This document shows positions 8,510 to 17,100 of a stretch of 32,207 nt of DNA, piece after piece. Numbering within the stretch: the first letter of the stretch is position 1; the number at the start of each line of letters is the position of its first letter. Origin of the DNA: Tannerella sp. (lineage in GTDB: Bacteria; Bacteroidota; Bacteroidia; Bacteroidales; Tannerellaceae). The notes beneath the pieces are model-generated. The model saw only the letters and a program-made list of their open reading frames with translations. It searched no databases and was not told the DNA's origin. The position numbers and the translations under genes were made by a program. Location of the stretch: the NCBI GenBank assembly GCA_031265585.1, contig JAISCL010000118.1:1-32207 (forward strand), written 5' to 3'.

Positions 8510-8785
8510 TCAGGCCTCTACCACAGGAATAGAAACTCCTTCTTCCTCCAGTATTTTGAACGCCCTTTCCAATATTGTCGTGTCACTCAATACAACTATG
8601 CCGCCGTTAGGTCCGGGTTCAATATGCAATCCGCAACTTTTCCCATCCTTATAGTTATATCCACCGAAATAATTACGGACGGTTTCCACATTGACGCCTA
8701 ATTCATCTGCTATGCAATGCATGGAACCGTCCGGTAAACGATCCTTGATGTCACGAAGCTCATTGAAAGTGATTGTTTTTGTCAT
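8510..8785 (-). CDS. Small helix-turn-helix DNA-binding protein
   Basis: 91 aa from the ATG at 8785; an in-frame TTG six bases earlier is a less likely start. The protein reads MTKTITFNELRDIKDRLP, then a helix-turn-helix-like stretch (MHCIADELGVNVETVRNYFGG, roughly residues 22-42, interrupted by no Pro), then a Gly-rich turn GLHIEPGPNGG and a C-terminal helix ERAFKILEEEG. Short proteins of this type are common in Bacteroidales and are usually annotated only as DNA-binding. The regulon is unknown. It is transcribed alone, with a promoter at 8826-8857 and a terminator at 8464-8501, and faces the 23-bp array. A link between the protein and the array is only a guess. Confidence 0.75.
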   Translation of the reverse strand: MTKTITFNELRDIKDRLPDGSMHCIADELGVNVETVRNYFGGYNYKDGKSCGLHIEPGPNGGIVVLSDTTILERAFKILEEEGVSIPVVEA

Positions 8786-8825
8786 GGTCAAAATATTTTT
8801 TGTTAATAATCCATTTATATGTTCC

Positions 8826-8857
8826 GAAATATAATAACGATTTCCCTGTTTTCCAAA
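8826..8857 (-). promoter_or_regulatory. Candidate promoter of the small HTH gene
   Basis: On the minus strand TTTG (8857-8854) is followed after 20 bases by TATATTTC (8833-8826), a 7/8 match to TAnnTTTG. It lies 40 bases upstream of the ATG at 8785, at a normal distance. Confidence 0.5.
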
Positions 8858-8907
8858 TTTAAATGACTAAAAGCATTGTATGTTTTACGGCATCATTTTT
8901 AAACATA

Positions 8908-9639
8908 TTATTTAATTGTTACCGGAGGAATAAACTTCAAAGCATACAATAAACTAATGAATAACATGACAATGATTGTAGCAATTAACATGTACAGAAT
9001 CATATTAAGCCTTTTATATGCATAGGAACGAAGCCTACTCTCCGGATCATCACTGTCGGCTATTTCATTGACAAGCAATTTTTTACGGGCAAAAACAAAT
9101 AATTTATAAACGATCCATCCGAACAACAGCCCTGCTATAATTCCGGCTATGATGTCTGAAATAAAATGGACACCGAGGTAAATCCGGCTGTAAGAATTAA
9201 CAATCGCCCATAGATACAACATGACAGAGTAAAAAGTATACCTGAAAATCAGAGAAGTAAGCATAGCAAAGCCAAATGCATTCGCTGCATGGCTTGAAAT
9301 GAACCCAAAACGGCCGCCACGGTAATCGAATACAATCTGTACTTTGTCCATAAATTCCGGATGATGCGTAGGCCTGAACCGGGCAAACAGGGGTTTGCAT
9401 ACTCCGGAAGCAAACTGGTCGCACAAAGTGATGACCAGAGCGATAGCTGCCAGTATAAGAAGCGTTTCTTTCCAATGCTTCTTATTTTTATAAAAAAGCA
9501 TAACAATAAACAGGACAGCCAGAGGTATCCAGAAAATCTTACCTGAAAACAGCCACATAAACTGGTTCTCAAAAGGAGTATGGTAACTGTTCAGCAATAG
9601 AAAGGTATCTCCTTCGCAACCCAGAATTTTTTCAAGCAT
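8908..9639 (-). CDS. PAP2-family membrane phosphatase
   Basis: 243 aa with about six hydrophobic segments. The three PAP2 acid-phosphatase motifs are present: K82-x6-R89-P90 (KPLFARFRP), SSHA at 115-118 (in place of PSGH) and S151-R152-x5-H158-x3-D162 (SRIYLGVHFISD). Family members dephosphorylate lipid phosphates such as undecaprenyl diphosphate or phosphatidylglycerol phosphate at the membrane surface; which one applies here cannot be told. There is an extra C-terminal membrane helix near 215-238. The start codon is only three bases after the batE stop, so it is probably the last gene of the bat operon transcript. A role linked to envelope upkeep fits that context but is inference. Confidence 0.88.
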   Translation of the reverse strand: MLEKILGCEGDTFLLLNSYHTPFENQFMWLFSGKIFWIPLAVLFIVMLFYKNKKHWKETLLILAAIALVITLCDQFASGVCKPLFARFRPTHHPEFMDKVQIVFDYRGGRFGFISSHAANAFGFAMLTSLIFRYTFYSVMLYLWAIVNSYSRIYLGVHFISDIIAGIIAGLLFGWIVYKLFVFARKKLLVNEIADSDDPESRLRSYAYKRLNMILYMLIATIIVMLFISLLYALKFIPPVTIK

Positions 9640-9642
9640 ATA

Positions 9643-10407
9643 TCATATTACAGTTATATCTTTTTTGTTGATCCATCCGACATTTCCGTCTTCCAGCGCA
9701 ATTTCATTCCAGTCGCCAACAGTGCTTTTTATAAATACTTTTGCGCCTTCATGCAATCCGAACAGGTCCGTACCGCTATGATCCGGAGAACTCTTTACCG
9801 TAACTGTGGGAGTAAAAACAATAGCGCCGTTGCGGTTGACAAGTTCTTCTTTCTGATTGTATGCAAATACGTTTGTAAATATGACAACAATAAATAATAC
9901 AATCCCCAGATAAAAGCCTGTTTTTTTGAGACGCATCCATTTGGAAAAGAAAAACAGCACCAGACAACAGATTAACAGGACAAAGCAAAAAATACCTGCC
10001 GTCGCCCACGAATCGACTCCGATCAGGTTTTGTACGGAACGGAACCAGGTTTTCAGAAAAAAGTCCTGCAACGGTTCTATCTTATCAACCGTCTGCTGTT
10101 TGGCCATCTCCAGATTAAAGCGGATATCACCATCGCCCGGCTTTATGAGTAATGCACGTTCATAATTAAGAATGGCATGCGCTATCTTTCCGGTCTTGTA
10201 ATACGAGTTTCCGAGATTGTAATATAATTCATACGCATCTCCGTAACTTTTAAGTACGGACTCATACAGTTCTACGGCCCGGTCATACTGTTCCGAAGCA
10301 TAAGCCGTTTCAGCAGCCTTGATATCGGCCTCCTGCGCAGAAGTATAGGCATATATTCCACACAGTATGCATATTCCAATGATTTTCCTGTTTATATTCC
10401 GTATCAT
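9643..10407 (-). CDS. batE: BatE-like TPR and SH3-domain membrane protein
   Basis: 254 aa. I choose the ATG at 10407, which gives a signal peptide (MIRNINRKIIGICILCGIYAY) and starts 7 bases after the batD stop; an upstream ATG at 10452 would overlap batD. TPR units occupy about residues 27-95 (YASEQYDRAVELYESVLK, then YYNLGNSYYKTGKIAHAILNYERAL). Two membrane helices follow, near 135-158 and 163-183, and then an SH3-like periplasmic domain (VKSSPDHSGTDLFGLHEGAKV through GNVGWINKKDI). This is the BatE arrangement of Bacteroides aerotolerance operons. It probably scaffolds the Bat complex in the envelope. No enzymatic motif is visible. Confidence 0.88.
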   Translation of the reverse strand: MIRNINRKIIGICILCGIYAYTSAQEADIKAAETAYASEQYDRAVELYESVLKSYGDAYELYYNLGNSYYKTGKIAHAILNYERALLIKPGDGDIRFNLEMAKQQTVDKIEPLQDFFLKTWFRSVQNLIGVDSWATAGIFCFVLLICCLVLFFFSKWMRLKKTGFYLGIVLFIVVIFTNVFAYNQKEELVNRNGAIVFTPTVTVKSSPDHSGTDLFGLHEGAKVFIKSTVGDWNEIALEDGNVGWINKKDITVI

Positions 10408-10414
10408 GTCTTTT

Positions 10415-12253
10415 TTATTTTTTGATTGTATTTTCCATCTTACCGATAGCATCTATCGTTTCCGTAAACAATTTATCCATCGCTCCGGAAGCCTGACTCG
10501 GAGCATACCGGGCAAATTCACACGTATTGACGATGTCCAGAAATTCGCTTGACAGTGATTCATCTACTCCGTATTTCGTCAACTCTACAGCGACATTTTC
10601 TTTCATCAGTTCAGATTGGGGCATATTCAGTTTATCACTCAGGTATCCCCATAAAGCGCGTAAAACTTCTTCGTAGAATGCTTCCTCTTTATTTTCCTTC
10701 AGCAGTTTTTCGGCCTGTTTCAATCGTTTGACGGCTGTTTTATTTGCTTTCCTTGTACGCACAAGCGCGATGTTTGAATTTTCCTTCACCTGCTTGCGGT
10801 AGATAATGAAAAATACGATGAACAGGATCGCGATCATCAGGTACGCCATCACATAGAGGAATGAGCCGAAGAAGATTTCTTTATTCGAAATAAAATGCAC
10901 CCTGTTGACCTTGATATAACGGATATCTTTTCCGAGAAACTTCACATTTTCACGGGCTGTATAATTGGATACCACAGGGGCTTCCGCTCCTCCTTCGCCT
11001 TTTTCCACATGAAGCCGGAACGGTTTGGTCGAAAGTGTCTCATACGTGCCGGCTTTCGTATCGAAATAGGAAAAGTTGATTGCCGGTATTTCAAAATCAC
11101 CGGCATAGCGCGGGATCGCCATATATTCGACCGTTTTGGTTCCGCTTACTCCCGTAGTACGGACCGTATTATTCATATTGACAACCGGATCAAATACTTC
11201 AAAATCATTCGGAAATTTGACTTCCGGATTTTTAAGCAGTTTGATATTTCCGTTCCCTTTAATGGTCAGTTTAATGGTAACGGCCTCATTCGCTTTCAGT
11301 TCGGTCCTGTTTATATCCGAAGACATGGTATAATTACCGACCGCACCCGAAAATGAAGCCGGTTTGCCGGACGGTAAAGGCTTAACATCTATCGTAACGG
11401 GCTGTGAAAAAACTTCCCTGGCCACACTCTGATCATCGAAAAAACTTTCAAAAAAACTGCGATTACGATTCTGATTGCGTATCCTTAATATGGCCCGCAC
11501 TTTACCTCCGCCTATTTCAATTTTACCTGAACGCTGCGGATATAATACCGTTTGCTTCAGTACAACCGTCTGATAGTTACGCCCATTCATATTTTCAAGC
11601 ACTAACTGGTGCTCTTTAAGCTCTATTTCCTGTGCTAAAAATCCTTCAAACTCAGGAAATTTAGCATCTGCAATATCCGTCAGATTCAGGTTCTGGGCAA
11701 CACAAAGTTTAAATGTTACAAGAAAACCTTCCTGTTCATAGACACTCCGGTCGGATACAATCATACGCATGAACAGGTTTTCACCTCCGATATCCGTAGA
11801 CGGGGCCGGATTATTTCCTCCTCCCCCACCCTGTTGCGCCTGTGCAGTCTGATTTGGTGGCAACACTTTAACAGTCAAAGTATTGGACTTATATTCCGAA
11901 TTTCCGATTTTGAGGGTTGCCGGTTCCAGTTCAAATGTACCTTCTTTTTTAGGCATCAATATACAGGTGTAGGTTGTTGAAGACGAACTGGTGCTTTTCC
12001 CGTTTATAACCTGCATACTATGACTTGTAGCGGGAATCGGATCCATCAACACGTCAAAGTTTTCCGTCAGCGAAGGAGGTAATCGAAAATCCTTCGCATT
12101 CGTGACATTCACAACATAAGCCAATTGAAACTGTGAACCCATTGCCACGGCAGGAGGTGCAGATCCTCGAAACGTCACATCGGCTGCTTTTATATTAAGC
12201 GAAAACGCGACATACAACAATAGCATTAATAAGAAATTTATCTTTTTTTTCAT
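10415..12253 (-). CDS. batD: BatD, Ig-like periplasmic/membrane protein of the bat operon
   Basis: 612 aa with a signal peptide (MKKKINFLLMLLLYVAFSLN, cleaved near AA at 23-24). A long periplasmic part is rich in beta strands and holds repeated Ig-like domains. It starts ADVTFRGSAPPAVAMGSQF, typical of the BatD or 'oxygen tolerance' family, and has a Gly/Gln linker near 138-150 (QAQQGGGGGNN). One membrane helix lies near 457-480 (SFLYVMAYLMIAILFIVFFI), followed by a cytoplasmic helical domain with VKRLKQAEKLL and the ALWGYLSDKL motif. It is co-directional with batC upstream (72-base gap) and batE downstream (7 bases). It presumably contacts the VWA proteins BatA and BatB. The biochemical role is unproven in the family. 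Confidence 0.92.
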   Translation of the reverse strand: MKKKINFLLMLLLYVAFSLNIKAADVTFRGSAPPAVAMGSQFQLAYVVNVTNAKDFRLPPSLTENFDVLMDPIPATSHSMQVINGKSTSSSSTTYTCILMPKKEGTFELEPATLKIGNSEYKSNTLTVKVLPPNQTAQAQQGGGGGNNPAPSTDIGGENLFMRMIVSDRSVYEQEGFLVTFKLCVAQNLNLTDIADAKFPEFEGFLAQEIELKEHQLVLENMNGRNYQTVVLKQTVLYPQRSGKIEIGGGKVRAILRIRNQNRNRSFFESFFDDQSVAREVFSQPVTIDVKPLPSGKPASFSGAVGNYTMSSDINRTELKANEAVTIKLTIKGNGNIKLLKNPEVKFPNDFEVFDPVVNMNNTVRTTGVSGTKTVEYMAIPRYAGDFEIPAINFSYFDTKAGTYETLSTKPFRLHVEKGEGGAEAPVVSNYTARENVKFLGKDIRYIKVNRVHFISNKEIFFGSFLYVMAYLMIAILFIVFFIIYRKQVKENSNIALVRTRKANKTAVKRLKQAEKLLKENKEEAFYEEVLRALWGYLSDKLNMPQSELMKENVAVELTKYGVDESLSSEFLDIVNTCEFARYAPSQASGAMDKLFTETIDAIGKMENTIKK

Positions 12254-12325
12254 ATTCCTGTATATTTATCTTTTTTCCTATCTCTTCAAAATCAATTTTT
12301 TACCCTGTTCATACAATCTTACAAG

Positions 12326-13111
12326 TTACCACTGTTTTTCTTTCTTACGACTCTTCTGTTGTTGCATTTGCGCTTTTTTTACTTTTTCCTGTGTATCCTT
12401 TTCATCCTGCAGGAAAGCATCCAGCATCTGCTGTGCATTATCACGGCTCATCTGTTCCTGCTGTTGCTGTTCTTCCTGTGGTTGCTGCTGTTCATTTTGC
12501 TGCTCCTGATTTTGCTCCTGCTCCTTGTCTTGCTCCTGCTCTTTGTTTTGCTGATCCTGATTCTGATCCTGTTGTTGCTCCTGTTCCTGTTCTTTATCCT
12601 GATCCTTGTTTTGATCCTGATTTTCCTGTTCCTGTTGTTGCTGATCCTGCAACAGTTTCTGGGCTAATGCGAGATTATACCGGGTTTCTTCATCTACCGG
12701 ATTTAACCGTAATGATTGTTTATATGCCTCCACACTCTTTTGATATTCCTGACTTTTCATCCCGATATTTCCCATGTTGTGAAAAACCTGCGCCAACCGT
12801 GTGGCATTTGCCGGATCCTCATGCATCAAACGTTCTCCCTGTCCTGCAATGAGCTGGTACTGTTCAGCCGCTTCGGGATATTTTTCCTGCCGGTACAACG
12901 CATTGCCGAGATTATAGATACCTTCCACAGAACGCGGATTTACTTCAATACTTTTCCGGTATGCAATTTCCGCCTCCGTATAGTTATCTTTTTTATATTC
13001 CTTATTTCCATTGCGCACGTTCTTCCGCTCTGCCTTTTGCGCGGCAACAGAGCCGGCACATAAGAAGACTGCGGCTAATACGACACTTATTTTTCTCTTT
13101 ACTTTCATCAT
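12326..13111 (-). CDS. batC: BatC-like TPR protein with a Gln/Glu-rich C-terminus
   Basis: 261 aa. A signal peptide (MMKVKRKISVVLAAVFLCAG, ending near VAAQ) is followed by TPR units at about residues 31-70 (NGNKEYKKDNYTEAEIAYRKSI; YNLGNALYRQEKYPEAAEQY) and 105-140 (HNMGNIGMKSQEYQKSVEAY). Residues about 155-220 are almost purely Gln, Glu, Asp, Asn and Lys, a low-complexity polyampholyte seen in other BatC proteins. The C-terminus is basic. It starts 20 bases after batB. The low-complexity DNA creates a long Leu-rich open frame on the opposite strand that should not be annotated. Slippage in the CAG/CTG-rich stretch could change its length between strains. Confidence 0.9.
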   Translation of the reverse strand: MMKVKRKISVVLAAVFLCAGSVAAQKAERKNVRNGNKEYKKDNYTEAEIAYRKSIEVNPRSVEGIYNLGNALYRQEKYPEAAEQYQLIAGQGERLMHEDPANATRLAQVFHNMGNIGMKSQEYQKSVEAYKQSLRLNPVDEETRYNLALAQKLLQDQQQQEQENQDQNKDQDKEQEQEQQQDQNQDQQNKEQEQDKEQEQNQEQQNEQQQPQEEQQQQEQMSRDNAQQMLDAFLQDEKDTQEKVKKAQMQQQKSRKKEKQW

Positions 13112-13131
13112 ATTTATTCTATCAAAGAAGG

Positions 13132-14148
13132 TTAAGAAAATAATTTTACTTTCCGGAACAGCCGGTTCTTACGTTCGGATGTAAAGAACTCGGCAATAAG
13201 CAGTACAAGAACGATCCAGGCCAGTGTCGGAAACTGCTCATCGTATTCCGAATAGACCTGACTCTCCACTTCCGATTTCGACATTTTACCCAGTTCGTTC
13301 TGTAGCGCTTTCAGTGCGGAATTTGTATTGTCCGCCCGCACATATAATCCTTGGCCCGCCTGTGCTATTTCCTGACACATCGCTTCATTCAGTTGTGTGA
13401 TCACGACATTTCCGGTATTATCCTTCATGTAATCATTATTCCCTAAAGGAATCGGAACTCCTTTCGTCAACCCGATTCCTACAATATTCACTTTTACTCC
13501 TTTTTCCGTAGCGCTTGCCGCCGACTGTACGGCATTTCCTTCATGATTCTCACCGTCGGTGATGAGTACAATTGTTTTACTGCTACTCTCATCCGATGTA
13601 AACGAACGCATGGCCAGATTGATGGCCGAGCCGATAGCCGTACCCTGAGTGGAGACCATGGACGGATTAATGGACGAAAGAAACATTTTGGCGGAGATAT
13701 AATCCGAAGTAATGGGAATCTGTGTAAAAGCATCGCCGGCAAAAACGATAAGTCCTATTTTATCATTATCCAGATCGTCCGTCAGGCGTGAAAGCATCTG
13801 CTTCGCTTTTTCGAGACGGTTTGGCGTGATGTCCTGTGCAAGCATGGAATTGGATACATCCAAACAAATCATCACTTCAATCCCCTGGCGTTTCACCGTT
13901 TCCAGTTTCGAACCGAACTGCGGGCCTGCAATGATAAAGATCACGACTGTTATCGCCACAAAGAGGATAAAATACTTCAACTGCCTGCGTTTTGGCGAGG
14001 CTTCCGGCATCAGGGCCGACAGAAGTTCCGGAGACCCGTATTTCCGGATGGCCCGTTTCCGGGCTTTCGCAATGTATATATATAAAAGAATTAATACGGG
14101 AAGTATCAATAATAAGTACAGGTATTCGGGATGTGCAAATCGAAACAT
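13132..14148 (-). CDS. batB: BatB, VWA-domain membrane protein
   Basis: 338 aa. Membrane helices at about 9-27 and 58-75 are followed by a von Willebrand A domain with an intact metal-site motif DVSNS (97-101), the Thr loop TQGTAIGSAI and the LITDGENHEG motif, and by a C-terminal helix near 307-322. It is very similar in plan to the upstream batA, as expected for paired Bat VWA proteins. Such domains bind protein ligands through Mg2+; together with the MoxR ATPase they resemble chaperone-type MoxR-VWA systems. The gap to batA is 15 bases. Bat proteins were first linked to aerotolerance in Bacteroides fragilis; their direct activity is not settled. Confidence 0.94.
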   Translation of the reverse strand: MFRFAHPEYLYLLLILPVLILLYIYIAKARKRAIRKYGSPELLSALMPEASPKRRQLKYFILFVAITVVIFIIAGPQFGSKLETVKRQGIEVMICLDVSNSMLAQDITPNRLEKAKQMLSRLTDDLDNDKIGLIVFAGDAFTQIPITSDYISAKMFLSSINPSMVSTQGTAIGSAINLAMRSFTSDESSSKTIVLITDGENHEGNAVQSAASATEKGVKVNIVGIGLTKGVPIPLGNNDYMKDNTGNVVITQLNEAMCQEIAQAGQGLYVRADNTNSALKALQNELGKMSKSEVESQVYSEYDEQFPTLAWIVLVLLIAEFFTSERKNRLFRKVKLFS

Positions 14149-14163
14149 AACTTTTTATTTTTT

Positions 14164-15150
14164 TTACGGTATATTTCTCAACAACGTATTTCTCAATAAC
14201 AACTCAAACAACAGGAGTGCAAAAAGCAGCAGCGCCAGCGGCTTATATTCTTCCTGCTTCTTACTGTACTGCTGCACGCTTATCTTCGTTTTCTCCATCT
14301 GGTCGATCTCTCCATAGATTGATCGCAGACTCGCATTATCCGTAGCGCGGAAATACTGTCCTCCGGTAATAGACGCAATCTGTTGAAGTGCCGGTTCATC
14401 GATATCAACCGGCATATTCTGGTATTTCACGCCAAAAGGAGTAGGAACAGGATAGGGCGCTTCACCGCGCGTACCTACACCGATCGTATAGACACGCACC
14501 CCAAACGTCCGTGCAATCTCGGCTGCCGTAACCGGCGCAATCTCCCCTCTGTTATTCGATCCATCCGTAAGAAGGATAATAACACGTGATTTTGCCTGGC
14601 TGTCTTTTATACGGCCTACTGCATTGGCAAGTCCCAAACCGATCGCCGTACCGTCTTCGATCATTCCGCTGTGTATATCTTTAAACAGGTTTAATAAGAT
14701 TGCATGATCCGTTGTCAGCGGACATTGTGTGAAACTCTCACCGGAAAATACGACCAGACCGATATTATCATTCGGACGGCTGTTTATAAAGGAAGCCGCT
14801 ACATTTTTTGCCGCTTCCAGGCGGTTCGGTTTGAGGTCCTCCGCCAGCATACTGCCGGAAATATCAATCACCAGCATGATGTCAATACCTTCCGTGTTTC
14901 TGTTCTCCCAACTGTCAGTCGATTGCGGACGCGCCAGAATAACGATAATCACTGCGACGGCTATCATACGTAAAACAAAAGGCAGATGACGCATGTATAC
15001 TTTCCATGTGGTCGCTTTCGGCGTATCGAACGCCTGCATGGCAGAAATCTGCAGACTGGCCTGTTTCTTCCGCAACCGGAGGATATACCACACGGCAAGC
15101 GGAATCAGCAATAACAATAAATACAAATAATGTGGATTTGCAAATATCAT
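14164..15150 (-). CDS. batA: BatA, VWA-domain membrane protein
   Basis: 328 aa, starting MIFANPHYLYLLLLLIP. Helices at about 8-25 and 57-74 anchor it, and a third lies near 306-322. The VWA domain carries the complete metal-ion site: DISGS (96-100), the Thr in EDGTAIGLGLA, and LLTDGSNNRGE. Compared with BatB it has the same topology but a different metal-site wording (DISGS against DVSNS). It lies 8 bases downstream of the DUF4381-like gene and 15 bases upstream of batB, inside the moxR-bat operon. It is probably one half of a BatA-BatB membrane complex acting with MoxR. Confidence 0.94.
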   Translation of the reverse strand: MIFANPHYLYLLLLLIPLAVWYILRLRKKQASLQISAMQAFDTPKATTWKVYMRHLPFVLRMIAVAVIIVILARPQSTDSWENRNTEGIDIMLVIDISGSMLAEDLKPNRLEAAKNVAASFINSRPNDNIGLVVFSGESFTQCPLTTDHAILLNLFKDIHSGMIEDGTAIGLGLANAVGRIKDSQAKSRVIILLTDGSNNRGEIAPVTAAEIARTFGVRVYTIGVGTRGEAPYPVPTPFGVKYQNMPVDIDEPALQQIASITGGQYFRATDNASLRSIYGEIDQMEKTKISVQQYSKKQEEYKPLALLLFALLLFELLLRNTLLRNIP

Positions 15151-15158
15151 ACGATTAT

Positions 15159-16163
15159 TTAATTAGTAGTCGATTTATCCGTTTTTTCGTTCTCTTTGCC
15201 GGCCTCCATTGGCGGAGCCACGGGAATTTCCACACGTTTGGTTTTGTCAACGAATAAGTTCGCGTTAAACATGCTCAACTCATTTTCGTCCGGTAACGGG
15301 TGTAACTTGGCAAATTTTACAAAATCGGACAAACGAAGAATCTGTTTCAGTAAATCATACACTTCCCTGTTCCCCGGTTCTTCATTGCGTAACATCTCCA
15401 GTATTTCCGACGATGTTTTTTCCATGACGGACGTACCGTAACGCAAAGACATATAGCGCCTTAACGTGTCTGTTATCTCCGTATAGTACTCTTTATTCCG
15501 TCCCTGTTGCCATAATTTCCGTTCACGTATATCTTTCAGTTCTTTCATCGCCTGCTCATGCGGCGGCAACTTCGGAGCTTCTTTCACCTCCGCGGACCGT
15601 TCCGGCCTGTTGCGCATACGCTGGACAAAATATCCGATGACACAGATTAAAAACAGCGCAAACAGGACGCCATATATAAGCGCGTAATAATCGGCAAGCA
15701 CAAACGGCGGACGCCAAATGTCCCGGATATCCTTAAACTCTTCCGGATGTTCCAGATCAACATCGGGAGACGACACTTTCAGCGCTACCCGGTCGGAGTA
15801 CAGCGTATCGCGGCCGTCAATGGCATAAAAAGGCGGAAGCAGGTATAACGACGAGTCAAATGATGTTATCAGTAAATCATAGCTTATTGTAATCCGGTTA
15901 TTCTTAATATCCGCCGTATCCGGCGGTGTGATATACAGGACTTCGACTCCTTTCATCAGCATATCGGCCGGTAGGGGAATGATCAGCTGTTTGTCTTTAT
16001 CCGACGTTATGTTCAGATGAAGCATCGTCTGTTCGCCGATCATCATATCCGGAATATCAATACTCACATCCACCAGCGTTTGCTGCGCATACGTCTTCAT
16101 TCCATGCAGGGAAGCAAAGAAAAAGATCAAAACGTATAAAATATGATATTTTTTCAAAGTCAT
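15159..16163 (-). CDS. DUF4381-like membrane protein of the bat operon
   Basis: 334 aa. A signal peptide (MTLKKYHILYVLIFFFASLHG, ending near TYAQQ) precedes a beta-rich periplasmic part (residues 27-150), one membrane helix near 158-178 (YALIYGVLFALFLICVIGYF) and a cytoplasmic helical domain with LRRYMSLRYGTSVMEKTSSEI. The plan (Ig-like periplasmic domain, one helix, helical cytoplasmic domain) is like a short BatD, and the same slot in other bat operons is filled by DUF4381-type proteins. It sits 8 bases before batA and 9 bases after the DUF58 gene. It is probably a structural partner of the Bat VWA proteins; no enzymatic motif is visible. Confidence 0.75.
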   Translation of the reverse strand: MTLKKYHILYVLIFFFASLHGMKTYAQQTLVDVSIDIPDMMIGEQTMLHLNITSDKDKQLIIPLPADMLMKGVEVLYITPPDTADIKNNRITISYDLLITSFDSSLYLLPPFYAIDGRDTLYSDRVALKVSSPDVDLEHPEEFKDIRDIWRPPFVLADYYALIYGVLFALFLICVIGYFVQRMRNRPERSAEVKEAPKLPPHEQAMKELKDIRERKLWQQGRNKEYYTEITDTLRRYMSLRYGTSVMEKTSSEILEMLRNEEPGNREVYDLLKQILRLSDFVKFAKLHPLPDENELSMFNANLFVDKTKRVEIPVAPPMEAGKENEKTDKSTTN

Positions 16164-16172
16164 TTGGTTTAT

Positions 16173-17042
16173 TTAATTTCGTTTATGAAACAATGCCAGC
16201 AGAGATTTTACATAATCATCTTCAGTCCGCACGGAAACAGAATCCACACGGCATTTTTTAAACGATTGATTCATTTCTTCCTGACGGAGGTTCCACCATT
16301 CGCGGTACATTTTCCGGACGCTCATGGAAGAACTGTCTATCCAGCGTTCCGATCCTGTTTCCGCATCTTTCATCTTGATCAATCCTACCGGAGGCAGTTC
16401 TGTTTCGCGGCGGTCATAAACCTGTATGGCTACTACGTCATGCTTGCGGTTGGCGATAGTCAGTGCATCCGAATAATTCCTCTTATCAATAAAATCGGAT
16501 ATCAGGAAAGTCGTACAGCGTTTCTTTATCACATTGGTCAGGTACTTCAATGCCTGTGAAATATCCGTATTTCTATTTTCGGGCTGGAAATCAAGTAATT
16601 CACGAATGATATACAAAATATGTTTACGTCCTTTCTGCGGCGGGATAAATTTCTCTATCTTATCCGAAAAAAAAATGACGCCGATCTTATCATTATTTTG
16701 TATAGCCGAGAAGGCAAGTGTGGCGGCAATTTCGGTCGTCATCTCGTTTTTCATCATGTGGACGGAACCGAAATTTTTACTTCCCGACACATCAATCATC
16801 AGCATGACCGTCAACTCGCGTTCTTCGTCAAATACCTTTATATACGGGCGGGCATAACGGGCCGTCACATTCCAGTCGATATCACGTATATCGTCGCCAA
16901 ACTGGTATTCACGCACTTCGCTGAACGCCATACCACGCCCCTTGAATGCCGAATGGTATTCACCGGCAAAGATATTGCGGGACAATCCACGTGTCTTGAT
17001 TTCTATCTTCCTTACTTTTTTTAAAAGCTCGTTCGTTTCCAT
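16173..17042 (-). CDS. DUF58 protein of the MoxR-bat operon
   Basis: 289 aa, with no signal peptide or membrane helix, so probably cytoplasmic. It contains the DUF58 signature, GRGMAFSEVREYQFGDDIRDIDWNVTAR split over residues about 35-62, followed by a VWA-like fold with the partial metal motif MLMIDVSGSKNFG. DUF58 genes almost always follow moxR genes and are thought to bridge the AAA+ ATPase and VWA targets. The gap to moxR is 58 bases, the widest in the upstream half of the operon; the gap to the next gene is 9 bases. Confidence 0.92.
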   Translation of the reverse strand: METNELLKKVRKIEIKTRGLSRNIFAGEYHSAFKGRGMAFSEVREYQFGDDIRDIDWNVTARYARPYIKVFDEERELTVMLMIDVSGSKNFGSVHMMKNEMTTEIAATLAFSAIQNNDKIGVIFFSDKIEKFIPPQKGRKHILYIIRELLDFQPENRNTDISQALKYLTNVIKKRCTTFLISDFIDKRNYSDALTIANRKHDVVAIQVYDRRETELPPVGLIKMKDAETGSERWIDSSSMSVRKMYREWWNLRQEEMNQSFKKCRVDSVSVRTEDDYVKSLLALFHKRN

Positions 17043-17100
17043 ACTTCCAAATAATGATCAATGATTAATCACTCATTCATAATTATTCATTAGTAAATGA

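Noticed and set aside
12359..12667. Leu-rich 102-aa open frame on the plus strand
   Set aside because: It is the antisense of the Gln/Glu-rich coding stretch of batC and has no independent support.
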